The notes beneath the pieces are model-generated. The model was given only the letters and a program-made list of their open reading frames with translations. It was not told the origin of the DNA and did no database searches. This document shows, one piece after another, positions 22,338-31,312 of a stretch of 64,000 nucleotides of DNA. Made by a program: the position numbers and the translations under genes. The number at the start of each line of letters is the position of its first letter. The first letter of the stretch is position 1. Source of the stretch: Bremia lactucae (taxonomy: Eukaryota; Oomycota; Peronosporomycetes; Peronosporales; Peronosporaceae); NCBI RefSeq assembly GCF_004359215.1, contig NC_090627.1:130616-194615 (forward strand), read 5' to 3'.

Positions 22338-22776
22338 TGTAACGGGGTGTACCGTTACGTGAACTTAACATTTAAAGGATTTAAATTAATTTAGTATTTA
22401 AAAGGTCGAGAATATAAAAAGAATACTACTTTACAAAGTAATATTCGGAAAGCTTATCCATTGATAGATTTACAATATCATATCTATTTGCTACGCGGTC
22501 CAGTCAGCGCTGGACGCGCGCAAAGAGAGACAGATAAGGTTTTATTACATGCTTAGATTAGTATATAATTAAGCTAGTATAAATAAATGGAGAGCAGTAG
22601 AACTTAATTATAAGAATCACAGTTTAATTTTAACCCTGTTTAAAGAAAGTGTCTTGGAGAAAGTCTTCCTCCGCACGTACTAGTGTACGTAAAGTGACCT
22701 AAAGCACCACTCGCAGCTGATGAAGTGCGCAGTGGACTTGTACTGAAGCAGTAAAAGTCGGCAGTGCCCCGTTTCA
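22338..22776 (+). repeat. 3' LTR of A2
   Basis: Starts TGTAACGGGGTGTACCG and ends GTGCCCCGTTTCA, preceded by the polypurine tract aagggagaggtga. It contains the family core GGTCCAGTCAGCGCTGGACG. Confidence 0.9.
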
Positions 22777-22998
22777 TACATATTACTTGCAAGGTAGTCG
22801 TTGTAAGGAATGAACTCATCTTGATCGATGCAAACAATTCTCGAAAAATGATAGAGGTTGAAAATAATAGTAAATCATTTTATTCTTTAGTTGGAAATTC
22901 GCTGTGCTTATCCTGAAACGCCGATGCCTAAATTTCAATAGCTACTTCGAAGTTTAGTAAAATGCACTCAGCCTCTGATGCTCTTCGATAATTCCTAG

Positions 22999-23238
22999 GC
23001 AGCATTGCATCAGCTTGAAGGAGATGGAGTTTCAGCCGAATCGAAGCATGTGAACGCACAAACTACTATGAGTTCACATGCAAACAGGGGAATAAATGAT
23101 AGCACAAATGTATTTAAAAAGCTTTGCCAAAGTGGTGCCTGCGCTTCGAACGGTGAAGCTGAAATTTTACTTGGCGCTAGACCAAAACGTTACCGAAATG
23201 AAATAGAGCCGTTTACTAAGTCGAAGCTTGTTGCCAAG
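22999..23238 (+). CDS. Possible internal exon of an unrecognised host gene
   Basis: In unique DNA between two retroelements, an open 80-codon stretch begins after an acceptor-like TTCCTAG (22992-22998) and ends at a consensus-like donor, CCAA|GTAAGT at 23239. The product is hydrophilic with a Lys/Arg-rich end (RPKRYRNEIEPFTKSK). There is no recognisable domain and no partner exon in the window; the next sequence is a family-B LTR. If it is not an exon, the in-frame ATG at about 23068 gives a 57-residue peptide. Low confidence. Confidence 0.25.
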
Positions 23239-23334
23239 TAAGTATTACATATCGTTTTAGAGGCTATCAATGTTGGTAATATCACGAAAATCACAACGTT
23301 GGCATTTGTTGGGGTGTCGTACTGTGTAGACAGG

Positions 23335-23728
23335 CACTTCTTGATGCGACCACGCTCTACTTAAGCACGCACCCTAGCGCAGCGAGGAAGAGGCTTGACC
23401 GTCTACTATCGTAAGCAGTGAGGTAGTTGTGGTAGGCGCCTTAGCGATCTCACCCAACGCACTATGTACTATAGTAATGTGTCGTCACGGGAGCGGTGAT
23501 CCGACACCTCGTGCGCACTCAACAAGTAGAAAGTAGTTTTCAGACTGATTTATACTTATTCGTATTTCAAAAATTCCTTTTCTACCAATCAAATGAATAT
23601 ATCTGTAGATAACACTAATATGTATTAATAGCGTTTATTCCAGATACCTCGCGTAACGGATGACGCTAGTCGTCATCACGGATGACGCTCGGCGTCATCT
23701 TTTCTAATGTGAATGCACCTATGTGCAT
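23335..23728 (-). repeat. Family-B LTR fragment (-)
   Basis: On the + strand it starts TGTAGACAGGCACTTC, the reversed 3' end of the family-B LTR (CCTACA at 29182). It shares the core ACGGGAGCGGTGATCCGAC with 63744-64000 and, reversed, with 28640-28700. About 110 bp of the LTR start is missing; the break at 23728 is joined directly to inverted family-A sequence. Confidence 0.8.
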
Positions 23729-24446
23729 TACTGTTGCAGCATTCAGTTTATTGAATGCGTGCACTATCCGCCACCCTCCTGTAGCCTTTCGCACACAGAA
23801 CGTCGGAGAGGTATGTGGGGAGGTTGACTCCCTTATATGGCCCGCTTTTAATCGATTCATAAGGAATTAATCGATCGCAAGTACTTGTTCACGAGGCAGT
23901 GGCCACTGCTACATGACACAGTACAACGAGCCCGGTTTGAGCTCGATCTCATGTCGAGTGCCTTTATCTTTATGCAACTCGCATGGAACTGCTTCAGGGA
24001 ATGCATCCCTGAATTCCATTAAATTCCTTGTATAAAGGATTTGTCTTAAGAAACTCCCAGGATTGAGTAGTATATCTCTCAATCTGAGTCTTCATATTGA
24101 GGACACTTTTGTTCATCGATGAGCCGCTGAGAAGCCGTTCGTTCTCTGCAAAAAATTACCGCTGGCCAAATATCGGTTACGTACTCGTCCTCTCTGACGA
24201 GTACGCAGATCTGCTTGATTTTACCACCATGCCTATCTCACAAGATCCGTTGAGGTTCTAGAGTTGGTAATTGAATTACCTCCAAAATTAAGTTCGGAGG
24301 CGCATACAGATCAAGAGTATAAGCGCCTACTCGTGAACCGTTATTAACCAAGACATTTAATGTTTCGGTTTCTTCCTGGGATCTATCCCCGGGCTGCCGA
24401 GGGATTAATCCATCGGGATCTTGAAGTCTAGTTGCTTCAACATTAC

Positions 24447-25099
24447 CTATTTGAGGAGATTTCTCTCAATTACGTGGGGACCTTTTCCTTCAACGTCTTC
24501 CAAGTGTGCTTGCGCAATCACAGTCGGGTCCTCTACGGTCGACTCTCTACTCAACCTAGGATCATCGTGTTGTCCGTTTGGGGCAACCGGTATATCCCTT
24601 GAATGTCGCCCGCTAGGCGTACATTCATGTCTCAATCCACTCGACTTCTTCGAGTGATGGATATTCTGCGCTGCCTTTGCCTTCGCACAGCCGCCGGCAG
24701 CTGACTTCACAGGGTGATTAGTAATCACACTCTGATCTTGTGCAGTCGAACTAACGACCATATCACAAGTGAGGCCATCGCACTCACTCGTTGTACATTC
24801 ACACGCTTGTGGACGCTCCAAGACTTTCATCAGATGGCCATCTGATGAGCAAGTGGCAGGCATTTTTACGGATCGATGCTGCCAGCTGATTCTTGGCTTA
24901 TATTTTCTGAGCCAAGGTAAATTTAGGATGACATCAAACTTGTCATCCAAATCCAGTACGATGGGATTATCATCGTACTGTAAATCTCGTAACGTGTAGC
25001 GAAATTTTACTACGCGTTTCATTACTGTCATCGATGCGCCTGTCGCTAGACGCACCGTCATCCTCGTTTGAGGGGTGTCGCGCTTAACATATTTGAGCC
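24447..25099 (-). pseudogene. Protease and linker fragment of A3, open for about 217 codons
   Basis: This is the longest open protease stretch of family A in the window. It contains MTVRLATGASMTVMKRVVKF, then the DVILNLPWL strand, RISWQHRSVK and a Gly/Ala/Lys-rich spacer, ending at a TAG before 24446. The catalytic DSGA part is missing. The apparent start codon at 25115 lies in the fused LTR piece, so it is not the natural start. The product would be a non-catalytic fragment. Confidence 0.7.
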
Positions 25100-25223
25100 T
25101 ATCTACCAATTCCAAATATTGCCGTGTAAGATAATATTCTCTAAATAATATCTACCTTTTATATAATATATTAATTAACAACCTTTTAGTGTTAATTTGT
25201 ATGTAACGATGCACCCCGTTACA
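25100..25223 (-). repeat. Family-A LTR start fragment (-)
   Basis: Its + strand end GCACCCCGTTACA is the reverse of TGTAACGGGGTGC. The match to LTR A runs leftward to the block TATCTACCAA, and then A internal sequence begins. Confidence 0.85.
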
Positions 25224-25548
25224 TTCTAGGCCAAAGCACTTGCATTATCATGCCCTCAACTTGTCGGAAATACGACGCGCATCGCACTGAGGAAATTTCC
25301 TCCAGTCTTCACACGCACCAAATTCAATTTCAATTTCCAACAATGGTTTCGGCATCAATGCGCCAAGAAGCTGGTCCGGCTTCGTTCGTATCGGTCAAGA
25401 CCGTTCGATCGGCAGACGAACCTTTACGAAGACCATCTGGCGGCACGACGGGGGCTTACAAATGAGAACGGGAATGCAACAGCAGTTAGGAAATAGCTTA
25501 AAACTATCTGCTGCCTTTAACTGCTCTTGTTTTTGAAACCATGGAGCA
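25224..25548 (+). promoter_or_regulatory. Upstream region of the secreted-protein pseudogene
   Basis: This is 325 bp of unique DNA between LTR A and the start codon. It contains pyrimidine/A-rich stretches such as TTCAATTTCAATTTCC at about 25324, loosely like oomycete initiator-type promoters (CATT/CAATTT motifs). I see no firm consensus match. A small open frame at 25250-25465 has no recognisable product. Confidence 0.2.
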
Positions 25549-26078
25549 ATGGTCATGAGACTAGACAAGCCTTTGCAAGTTTTGCTGCTTCTTTTCTTTT
25601 CCATCATATGCTCGTGCCATGAGGCCGGCGAAAAATATCAAAGTTTAAATGAAAGCAAGCCTAGACGTCTTGTGGCCGCTCCGTTCGCAGCAGCTAATAC
25701 AAAAGACTCGTATTATGCAAAAGTGTCTCCAAAACTGACGTGGACATTTAAAAAACACGACTAATATTACAGACGACGTACTATTGACTTTGTTCAATTT
25801 ATTAATAAGGGGAAACAAGTTGATAGCCCTCTTCACGGCTTTAATATTACTGAGGGGAAGGCATAGCAACTTGTGATGCTGTTTCAAAATCAGGGCATCA
25901 AAAATATACTGCATGCGTTGTCTGCAAGAGCCAACCACGACGAAAAAATCAAGCAGATTTTGAGAAGCAGTCAGAATCACTAGAAATTTTTGTGGATATT
26001 CAACCGAACTTCTCGCGATGCTTTGGCTTCTGTTGTCGATTTTGCGACGCTGAAGACGAGGTCTCATTACGTCGTAAT
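25549..26078 (+). pseudogene. Secreted effector-like protein (RXLR-like), three stop codons, 3' end cut
   Basis: From the ATG at 25549 (or 25555) the frame encodes a strong signal peptide (LQVLLLLFFSIICSCHEA), then a polar region with KPRRLVAAP about 45 residues in, at the place where oomycete RXLR translocation motifs occur. RRLV is not a canonical RXLR. The first 71 codons end at a TAA at 25762. The same frame then continues in a protein-like way through two more stops (TAG at about 25863 and 25980), with HALSARANHDEKIKQILRSS among the helical, basic segments, until LTR F begins at 26079. Context: the only secreted-protein gene in the window, surrounded by retroelements, as is usual for effector genes in these genomes. 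Described as broken; no function is claimed. Confidence 0.55.
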
Positions 26079-26555
26079 TGTAGCAGCACTACCTCGCTCC
26101 TAATGTCAGAAGAAGACTTTTCAGACTCAGAATATCTTCTAATTTATTGAGCTGATGGGTTTAAGAACTTAGGAAGTCGTACAAACTATTAAAGCTTAAG
26201 AAATCCTGGCTCAAGGGATTTAGGGATTCGTAGAACCAAGTGGCAACTAGTGCCCAATACCTTATAAAGGCTTCTATCTCCTCCAGATCAATGTGCAAGC
26301 CTTATGAAGGCACTTAACGCTTTTAGATCAAAAGGGATACTGCACTTTATTTAATTATTTAAATCTACACCTCACCTAGCTAATTTAAAATAGATTTCGG
26401 CCACCAGATTTATATCTGGCATCCACCACATTTGTTACACACAATAAATGGGTTTTAGTAATTAACTTTTTTTAAAAAGGTAAAAGGGGTATTTTATATA
26501 TAAGGTAAATGAACCACAGCAACGGTTCTGCAACCGATGTGTGCCCTCCATTGCA
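26079..26555 (-). repeat. 3' LTR of a family-F element (-)
   Basis: On the + strand it runs from TGTAGCAGCACTACCTCGC to CCCTCCATTGCA. It matches 62169-62650 and, reversed, 60982-61462. In the sense (-) direction a polypurine tract (gatggggaggg) lies directly before the LTR start, so this is a 3' LTR. It truncates the secreted-protein pseudogene. Confidence 0.8.
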
Positions 26556-26652
26556 CCCTCCCCATCAGGCTGTTGACACCGAGTGTCAACATTCGCTTCA
26601 TTTTCTTTTCTAGGTTGGAACCTAAACAGCTACCGTTCGGTTGTGCCCCATG

Positions 26653-28018
26653 CAACCAAGCGTGAGCACAGACTTTAAGCTCCTTCCTCGACGATGAGGA
26701 AACGGTGGATTTAAAAATCACTCTCAAGCAGATAATGAGGAACAAGAGCGTCGCTTTTTCACGTCTTCACCTTGGATGAACGTCGGAGGGCCATAGATCT
26801 GTTTCCAGAACGTGAGGCTGCGGATGTCTTAACTGCATTTAGCAGGACAAAGGACCCTGAGTCTAACATCATTACAAATCCGCTCGATGAAGAGCAAGAG
26901 CGGGCAATCCTCATAGGGGAACAAGATCGTCATCGAGCCGCCGAGATAGCGAAAGCTTAGGCTCTTAGTGAATATAGATTCACTCCGCTAAGTACGGACG
27001 AGCGTCTCAAGTAGATCGCGGGTCACAGCTTGGCCATCTCCGGTGAAACGGCGAAAACGCCGGAGGAGATCGCTAATTGCAATGCGCTTCATGAGCGATA
27101 CCTTATGCAAAAGGTAATGACGTGAAGTCAGTATCTGACGCGTTTACGTGATCAAGCCCGTTCGGCTTTGGAGACCTCAATGTCGTAAACTCCGATCGTT
27201 TTGTTTTCAAACAAAACAAGGAGTGAAAACGAAGTCTCATTTGAGAACTGGGTACACGGAGCCCACCGCCTCCGTAATATTTGGAATTTCATATATTCTG
27301 CGGATGTGGCTGATGTTCGTTTGGAACGGAAGCTTCGCTTCGATTTCGCTAAGCTTAAGGCCAAAGGCAAGTTACCTTCGGCATTTATGCCACAAAATGA
27401 TGAAAGGCTTAGCTGATATTTTAGTGCTTTTTTTCGGTTTATCGTAGAGCTATGGATCAAAGCCGCACCGAGGCTATAGATACTCCCAATTTCACGTCTA
27501 GTGGTGGGAAGCGTCGTTTGACGCGAGTTGACTCTGAGCTCGGCGCTCAAAAACGTCAACGGCGTACGGGCATTCTTGCCAAAGAGGTACCTCAAACTCC
27601 CAAGCCTTTTAGGAAGAGGGGTACCCTAGCCACTTCATCAGATCCTAGTATTGACCCTTACGACTACGTAGCTTTAAACGTTTCTCCACGTAAAACTGAA
27701 GCCCCCCCCCCGCGCACCAAGCAGCGCGGAGGGGGTCGAAATCTCGGTTGTAGCATTTGATGCTCGAAAGCACGATGCGCAACTTCTTCGTAAAGTCTTT
27801 GCTCGAGTTGAGAGCTCCTTTGAGGCGGTTCAGACCCGTCTTTCAACGCTGGAACGTCAGCAGCCTCGTTTAGAGGGCCAGCTAGACATCCTGATGAGGA
27901 TGCAGCAATCTGCGACACGACCGCCTGCCTCGACGCAAGCGCCTTTAAGTCCACGTGTGAAGGGTCCAGATATGGCTTTAGCAAGCCAACGTAGAGCACT
28001 GGGGTTTTTTGCGACTTG
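26653..28018 (+). pseudogene. Antisense reading frame of family F, copy 1
   Basis: Opposite to pol, starting about 100 bp from the 3' LTR, a protein-like frame runs toward and across the Pol C-terminus. Readable parts are LDERRRAIDLFPEREAADV near 26780, NIITNPLDEEQERAIL near 26870, NKTRSENEVSFENWVHGAHR near 27240, GGKRRLTRVDSELGAQKRQR near 27510 (basic, nuclear-signal-like) and a coiled coil at 27800-27900 (VQTRLSTLERQQPRLEGQ). It ends at a TAG at 28018. There are several in-frame stops and shifts. Copy 2 (62762-63743) matches at protein level, and 5744-6094 matches the coiled-coil part. From 27498 onward it overlaps the chromodomain end of Pol on the other strand. No known domain. Confidence 0.55.
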
Positions 28019-28330
28019 CTAGGAAGGTTTAGCGTGTAAGCTTGGCCCTTCTTGGCCACGACCATAAATGGCCTAATAAAGCGTGGACGCAATTTGGTCT
28101 AGAAGACCGCGGAAACCAAGTAAGTAGGTAGATTTTTAGCGTTTAGTAAAACTTGGTATCCAACCATACAAGTTTTGATACAGCTTCTGCCTTTGGCATC
28201 TCCTTGTTCTTTTTGTTTGTCTTGTCTATCAGCCATCGTATCCTTGACATGTCTTAAGACATTAAATTGCGTCGCGAGAAACTCGCATACTTGTTTCCGA
28301 ACGGTAACAGTGCTGATAGGGATAAAATCT
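27498..28330 (-). pseudogene. Pol C-terminus with chromodomain, family F, copy 1
   Basis: Read leftward: DRQDKQKEQGDAKGRSC near 28200, the integrase tail RPRFIRPFMVVAKKGQAYTL near 28060, VLYVGLLKPYLDPSHVD near 27990, a Ser/Ala-rich linker, RPPP near 27720, then LQFYVEKRLKLRSRKGQY at about 27690-27640. The chromodomain body follows: MKWLGYPSS, WEFEVPLWQECPYAVDVFE, ending at a TAG at 27498-27500 after NDASHH. A run of Cs near 27700 and a stop near 27635 break the frame. Its 5' side is cut by the family-B LTR at about 28330. Confidence 0.75.
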
Positions 28331-29182
28331 TCTAATGTTACACAGCACCCGTTATGGACACTTCGTGTACTTAAGGGGATGGTCAATGACTTAAATAAAG
28401 TAATTAGACTCGCCACCTGGGTGTGAATCACATTTGTGACCAACCCTTGTGTATGTGATGCACATAGGAGCATTCGCATTAGGAGGGATGACGCCTAGCA
28501 TCATCCGTTATGTAAGATATTAAGCACGATATGCTCGCAATACATATTGGTGCTATCTATAGAGATGACATCCTGATTGGTAAAAATATGTATTCATGTT
28601 TATTTCGATTAAATATAACTCAGTCTGAAAACTGCTTCCGACTTGGTAAGTGCGCACGAGGAGTCGGATCGCTGCTCCCGTGACGACAAGTACACCAAGT
28701 GCTTAGTGCGTTGGGTGAGGTTGCTAAGGCTCCTACCCCAACTACCCCACTGCACGCGGAGAAACGGACAAACCGCTTTTGTACAATTTTTTAAATTAAA
28801 AAATTAAAAAAAGTTTTTTTTCTTTAAAAAAATTAAAAAAAACGACTTGACTTAATAAAAGTATTAAAAAAGTGATTTATAATTTCAGTTGTGCCTTTTA
28901 TACAAAAATATCAATATTCTAACGTTTTGTACAATTCAGGGGTTCGTAGAACCAAGTGCAACTAATTTTTCACAGAAAGCGATGTAATTTAGCAATTTAA
29001 AGAGACATTAGAACGAAAGAAAACACATGAAAAATTATAAATAATATTGATAATATGCTTCAAGAATTTTTTAAATTATTTTCAAATTTTGCAGGTTATC
29101 GATTCTCGCTGTTGTAAGGTGTTTGCTTAAGTAGGGCGTGACCGCATTACAACGTGACCGCATTACGACGTGCCCGCCTACA
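28330..29182 (+). repeat. 5' LTR of B1 with an AT-rich insertion
   Basis: Enters the family-B LTR about 25 bp after its true start (the 3' LTR at 34304 shows the start TGTACGGGC). It runs through ACTTAAATAAAGTAATTAGA and CTCCCGTGACGACA and ends GTGCCCGCCTACA. Compared with 23335-23728, about 300 bp extra lies at roughly 28760-29100. This is A/T-rich, contains the direct repeat TTTTGTACAATT at about 28779 and 28928, and carries a short piece resembling LTR F (GTTCGTAGAACCAAGTG). Confidence 0.75.
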
Positions 29183-29202
29183 CTTGGTAGCACTTTTAAT
29201 CC
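29183..29202 (+). other. Primer-binding site of B1
   Basis: CTTGGTAGCACTTTTAATCC directly follows the LTR end. The TGGTAGCACTT core is the same as in families D and E. Confidence 0.65.
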
Positions 29203-29399
29203 TTCCCACGACCCGCATCTCTGCGTGTGGACGTGAGAATGAGCCTCAACATTGATTAGGCTCATTTCCCCCACCTCTTCGAGCATCACCGGGAGGTGGC
29301 AGGGCTCTTGGCGCAGGAACTTGGAGAACAAGATTTCGCCAGACTCCTTGGCAACCCTCCTGAGAAACATTTTGCTCAGTTAGAGCAATTTGAGGCATT

Positions 29400-30340
29400 C
29401 GTGCTCGGAGAGCAGTGAGCCGCGTCCGAGGCACAGAGCCATACTGGGCGGAGTCCGTCACTCAGACTCAGAAGGGGCTGAGGCATGAGCAGGCTCGGAG
29501 CGAGGCTCTCAACAGATCAATTGATATGCTCTCTGCCCTGCCGCATCAGCCGAGGCTCATTCGGATGGACCCACCCAAGTTCGATGGAACTGCGGCGCAC
29601 ACGATTCTTCACTAACTGTTTGCCGTGGAGCAATGCGGTCTCGCGCAGCTCATCGAGGACGACAGCCTGATGGTGTCGTACGCCATGTCGCATCTGCGCG
29701 GTAAAGCCTCAGAGTGGGCTTTCTCGCTTATGGCGGACGTTAAGGCGTTCCCTACATGGGCGATCTTTAAGGAAAAGATTCACGCCATGTACCAGCCACC
29801 GAACAATGAAGTGTATTGCTTCAGGCGCGCTTCTTTGGAGCGCGACGGGCGAAGCGATCTCTGAGAGATTATGTGCAAGAGATGCGCTCGCTGTCGACGT
29901 TTATTACCGTAGGTCCGATTCCGAAGGTCATTACGTTGCCCACGTTTATGATCGGACAACGGCATGGCCCATCGCGACACGCTCTTTTCAGAAGATGCCG
30001 TCGACGATGGAAGAGGAATTCCAAATTGCCTTAGTTGAGGAGCAATCCTACAACAGTGCCTCGGCGACAGCTTAATATAAGCCGTCGGCCGAGAGGTCAG
30101 ATGTAACTCCCATGGAGTTGGTCAATGCAGACGTTATCTGCTATAAATGCCGCAAGCGCGGCCATATGATGGCTCGCTGCTATGCCAGGGTCCCTGCTGG
30201 GGCAAAGATGCCCAACATAGCTCTCCATTTCCAAAGGGCGATGGCAAGGACCAGCGTGCGCGACGCATGAGTTCTGAATCGACCACTGAGGAGTCGAAAA
30301 AAATGCAAGAGCGCAGTAGGGGCAGGATGCCCTACTGACG
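29400..30340 (+). pseudogene. Gag of B1, zinc knuckle retained
   Basis: Open pieces at 29415-29615 (RLIRMDPPKFDGT), 29625-29864 (MSHLRGKASEWAFSLMADVK) and 29816-30034 (SLRDYVQEMRSLSTFI) make up a Gag capsid with frameshifts near 29615 and 29830. The nucleocapsid knuckle CYKCRKRGHMMARC (CX2CX4HX4C) is intact at about 30140-30181. Stops follow near 30072 and 30338. Confidence 0.8.
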
Positions 30341-30349
30341 CGGACTCTG

Positions 30350-30600
30350 AAGCTACTCCATCGTTCAGAATTATCGAAAAATGGGTAGCATAATCCCTGA
30401 GGTCTCGAAAAAATCGGACCTCAACCCTGGTGGTCTATAGCGCTCAAGTAAGAGGCTATGACCAGGTGATGTTTGGATATTGAAATACCCAAATTTTGTT
30501 TTCAAGATAATTTACATATTACGATGTTTTGAAATATATTGAAACATTACCTTATTAAATTGATTTAAAATATTTATTTTTTTCACTTGACTCAACTCTT
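30350..30600 (+). other. AT-rich spacer between gag and protease of B1
   Basis: About 250 bp become strongly A/T-rich (from about 30470) between the end of gag and the protease active site. It is probably an insertion or decayed linker. I see no gene in it. Confidence 0.4.
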
Positions 30601-31081
30601 GAAAAAACTACCGATGACCCTCCTAGTGGATTCGGGTGCATCACAAAATTTTGTAAGACTCGCGGCTCTATGAAAGAGACCGGCAATGTTTGAGTCGCTT
30701 TGCCAGGATAACAAGCGAGAAGAGGCGACCGTTCGTTTAGCGAACGGCGCGCTCGTTAAGTCTGAGGGAGTTCAGGTTGAACTCGCCTTCAGCTTTAGTG
30801 ACTTCTCTTGTAAAGAGAAGTTCACAGTGCTTGGTATGGAGAGTCCGTATGACCTCATCCTAGGCATGCCATGGTTGGCAAAGTACCAACCATGGATAGA
30901 CTGGCGTACACGCACAGTTGCGAACTCTACGCAAGACGCCGAAAAGGATGTGATCCTGCGAGAGGCTTATGCAACTGGTGTCGTGTCGAACCCAGTTGAG
31001 GGTGCGTTGACGGGATGTCAAACGTCACCAATTCCTACCCAGTTCAGAGGCTGGGGTAGTGAAAAGGGCAATGACAAGTAG
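30601..31081 (+). pseudogene. Aspartic protease of B1 (broken)
   Basis: The catalytic motif LLVDSGASQNFV is intact at about 30619-30655. A stop follows (TGA near 30672), then 30686-31081 is open with EEATVRLANGALVKSEGVQ, the flap/strand region, DLILGMPWLAKYQPWIDW and its spacer. It would process Gag-Pol in the particle. The same region occurs in B2 at 55863-56226. Confidence 0.8.
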
Positions 31082-31312
31082 TCATGTGTCCCATAATCTT
31101 GCACAGAGCCGAGCGCCTGTGGTAGTAGATGGCGAGCTGACAGGAAGTCAAGCGTCGCATGAACCGGCACAGTGCCTAGAGCCTGGTGCGGATAAAAGGA
31201 GTGCGTTAGCCAGGAGAGCAACGGCACCCGCTTCATAGTCAAAGGTCGGGGTAGCTCGAAGAACGAGAGCCACAGATTCGGACGATCAAAGGCACGTCTA
31301 AACGGGTGACCT

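Larger units (their letters stand above)
16484..22776 (+). mobile_element. Ty3/gypsy element A2 (family A), complete but inactivated
   Basis: A full structural copy: 5' LTR (434 bp), degraded primer-binding site, gag with zinc knuckle, protease, linker, RT-RNase H, integrase, antisense-frame remnant, polypurine tract and 3' LTR (439 bp). Multiple stops, a frameshift at the protease active site and a deletion of about 1.3 kb near the 3' end disable it. The LTRs differ by several substitutions and indels, so the insertion is not recent. Flanks (tgtag before, tacat after) do not show a convincing target-site duplication. Confidence 0.9.
23729..25223 (-). mobile_element. Inverted family-A fragment A3 (LTR start fused to protease-RT)
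   Basis: Read on the - strand: the first 124 bp of a family-A LTR (25223-25100, from TGTAACGGGG), then directly protease (from 25099), linker and the start of RT, ending at 23729 in the segment after GGWRIVHAFNKLNAAT. The rest of the LTR, the primer site and gag are missing. From 24728 to 23729 it is a nearly perfect inverted copy of 18657-19656 of A2, including its stop codons; upstream of 24728 it is clearly more diverged from A2. Confidence 0.9.

Noticed and set aside
16484..22776. Target-site duplication around A2
   Set aside because: The bases outside the LTRs (tgtag and tacat) do not match as direct repeats.
23005..23241. Start of translation at the TTG at 23005
   Set aside because: TTG starts are not expected in a eukaryotic nuclear gene; treated as exon sequence instead.
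25250..25465. 71-codon + frame upstream of the secreted-protein pseudogene
   Set aside because: No signal peptide, domain or conserved pattern; more likely non-coding upstream sequence.
27452..27760. + strand 102-codon frame as an independent host gene
   Set aside because: It lies entirely antisense to the F chromodomain and repeats in copy 2, so it is part of the element.
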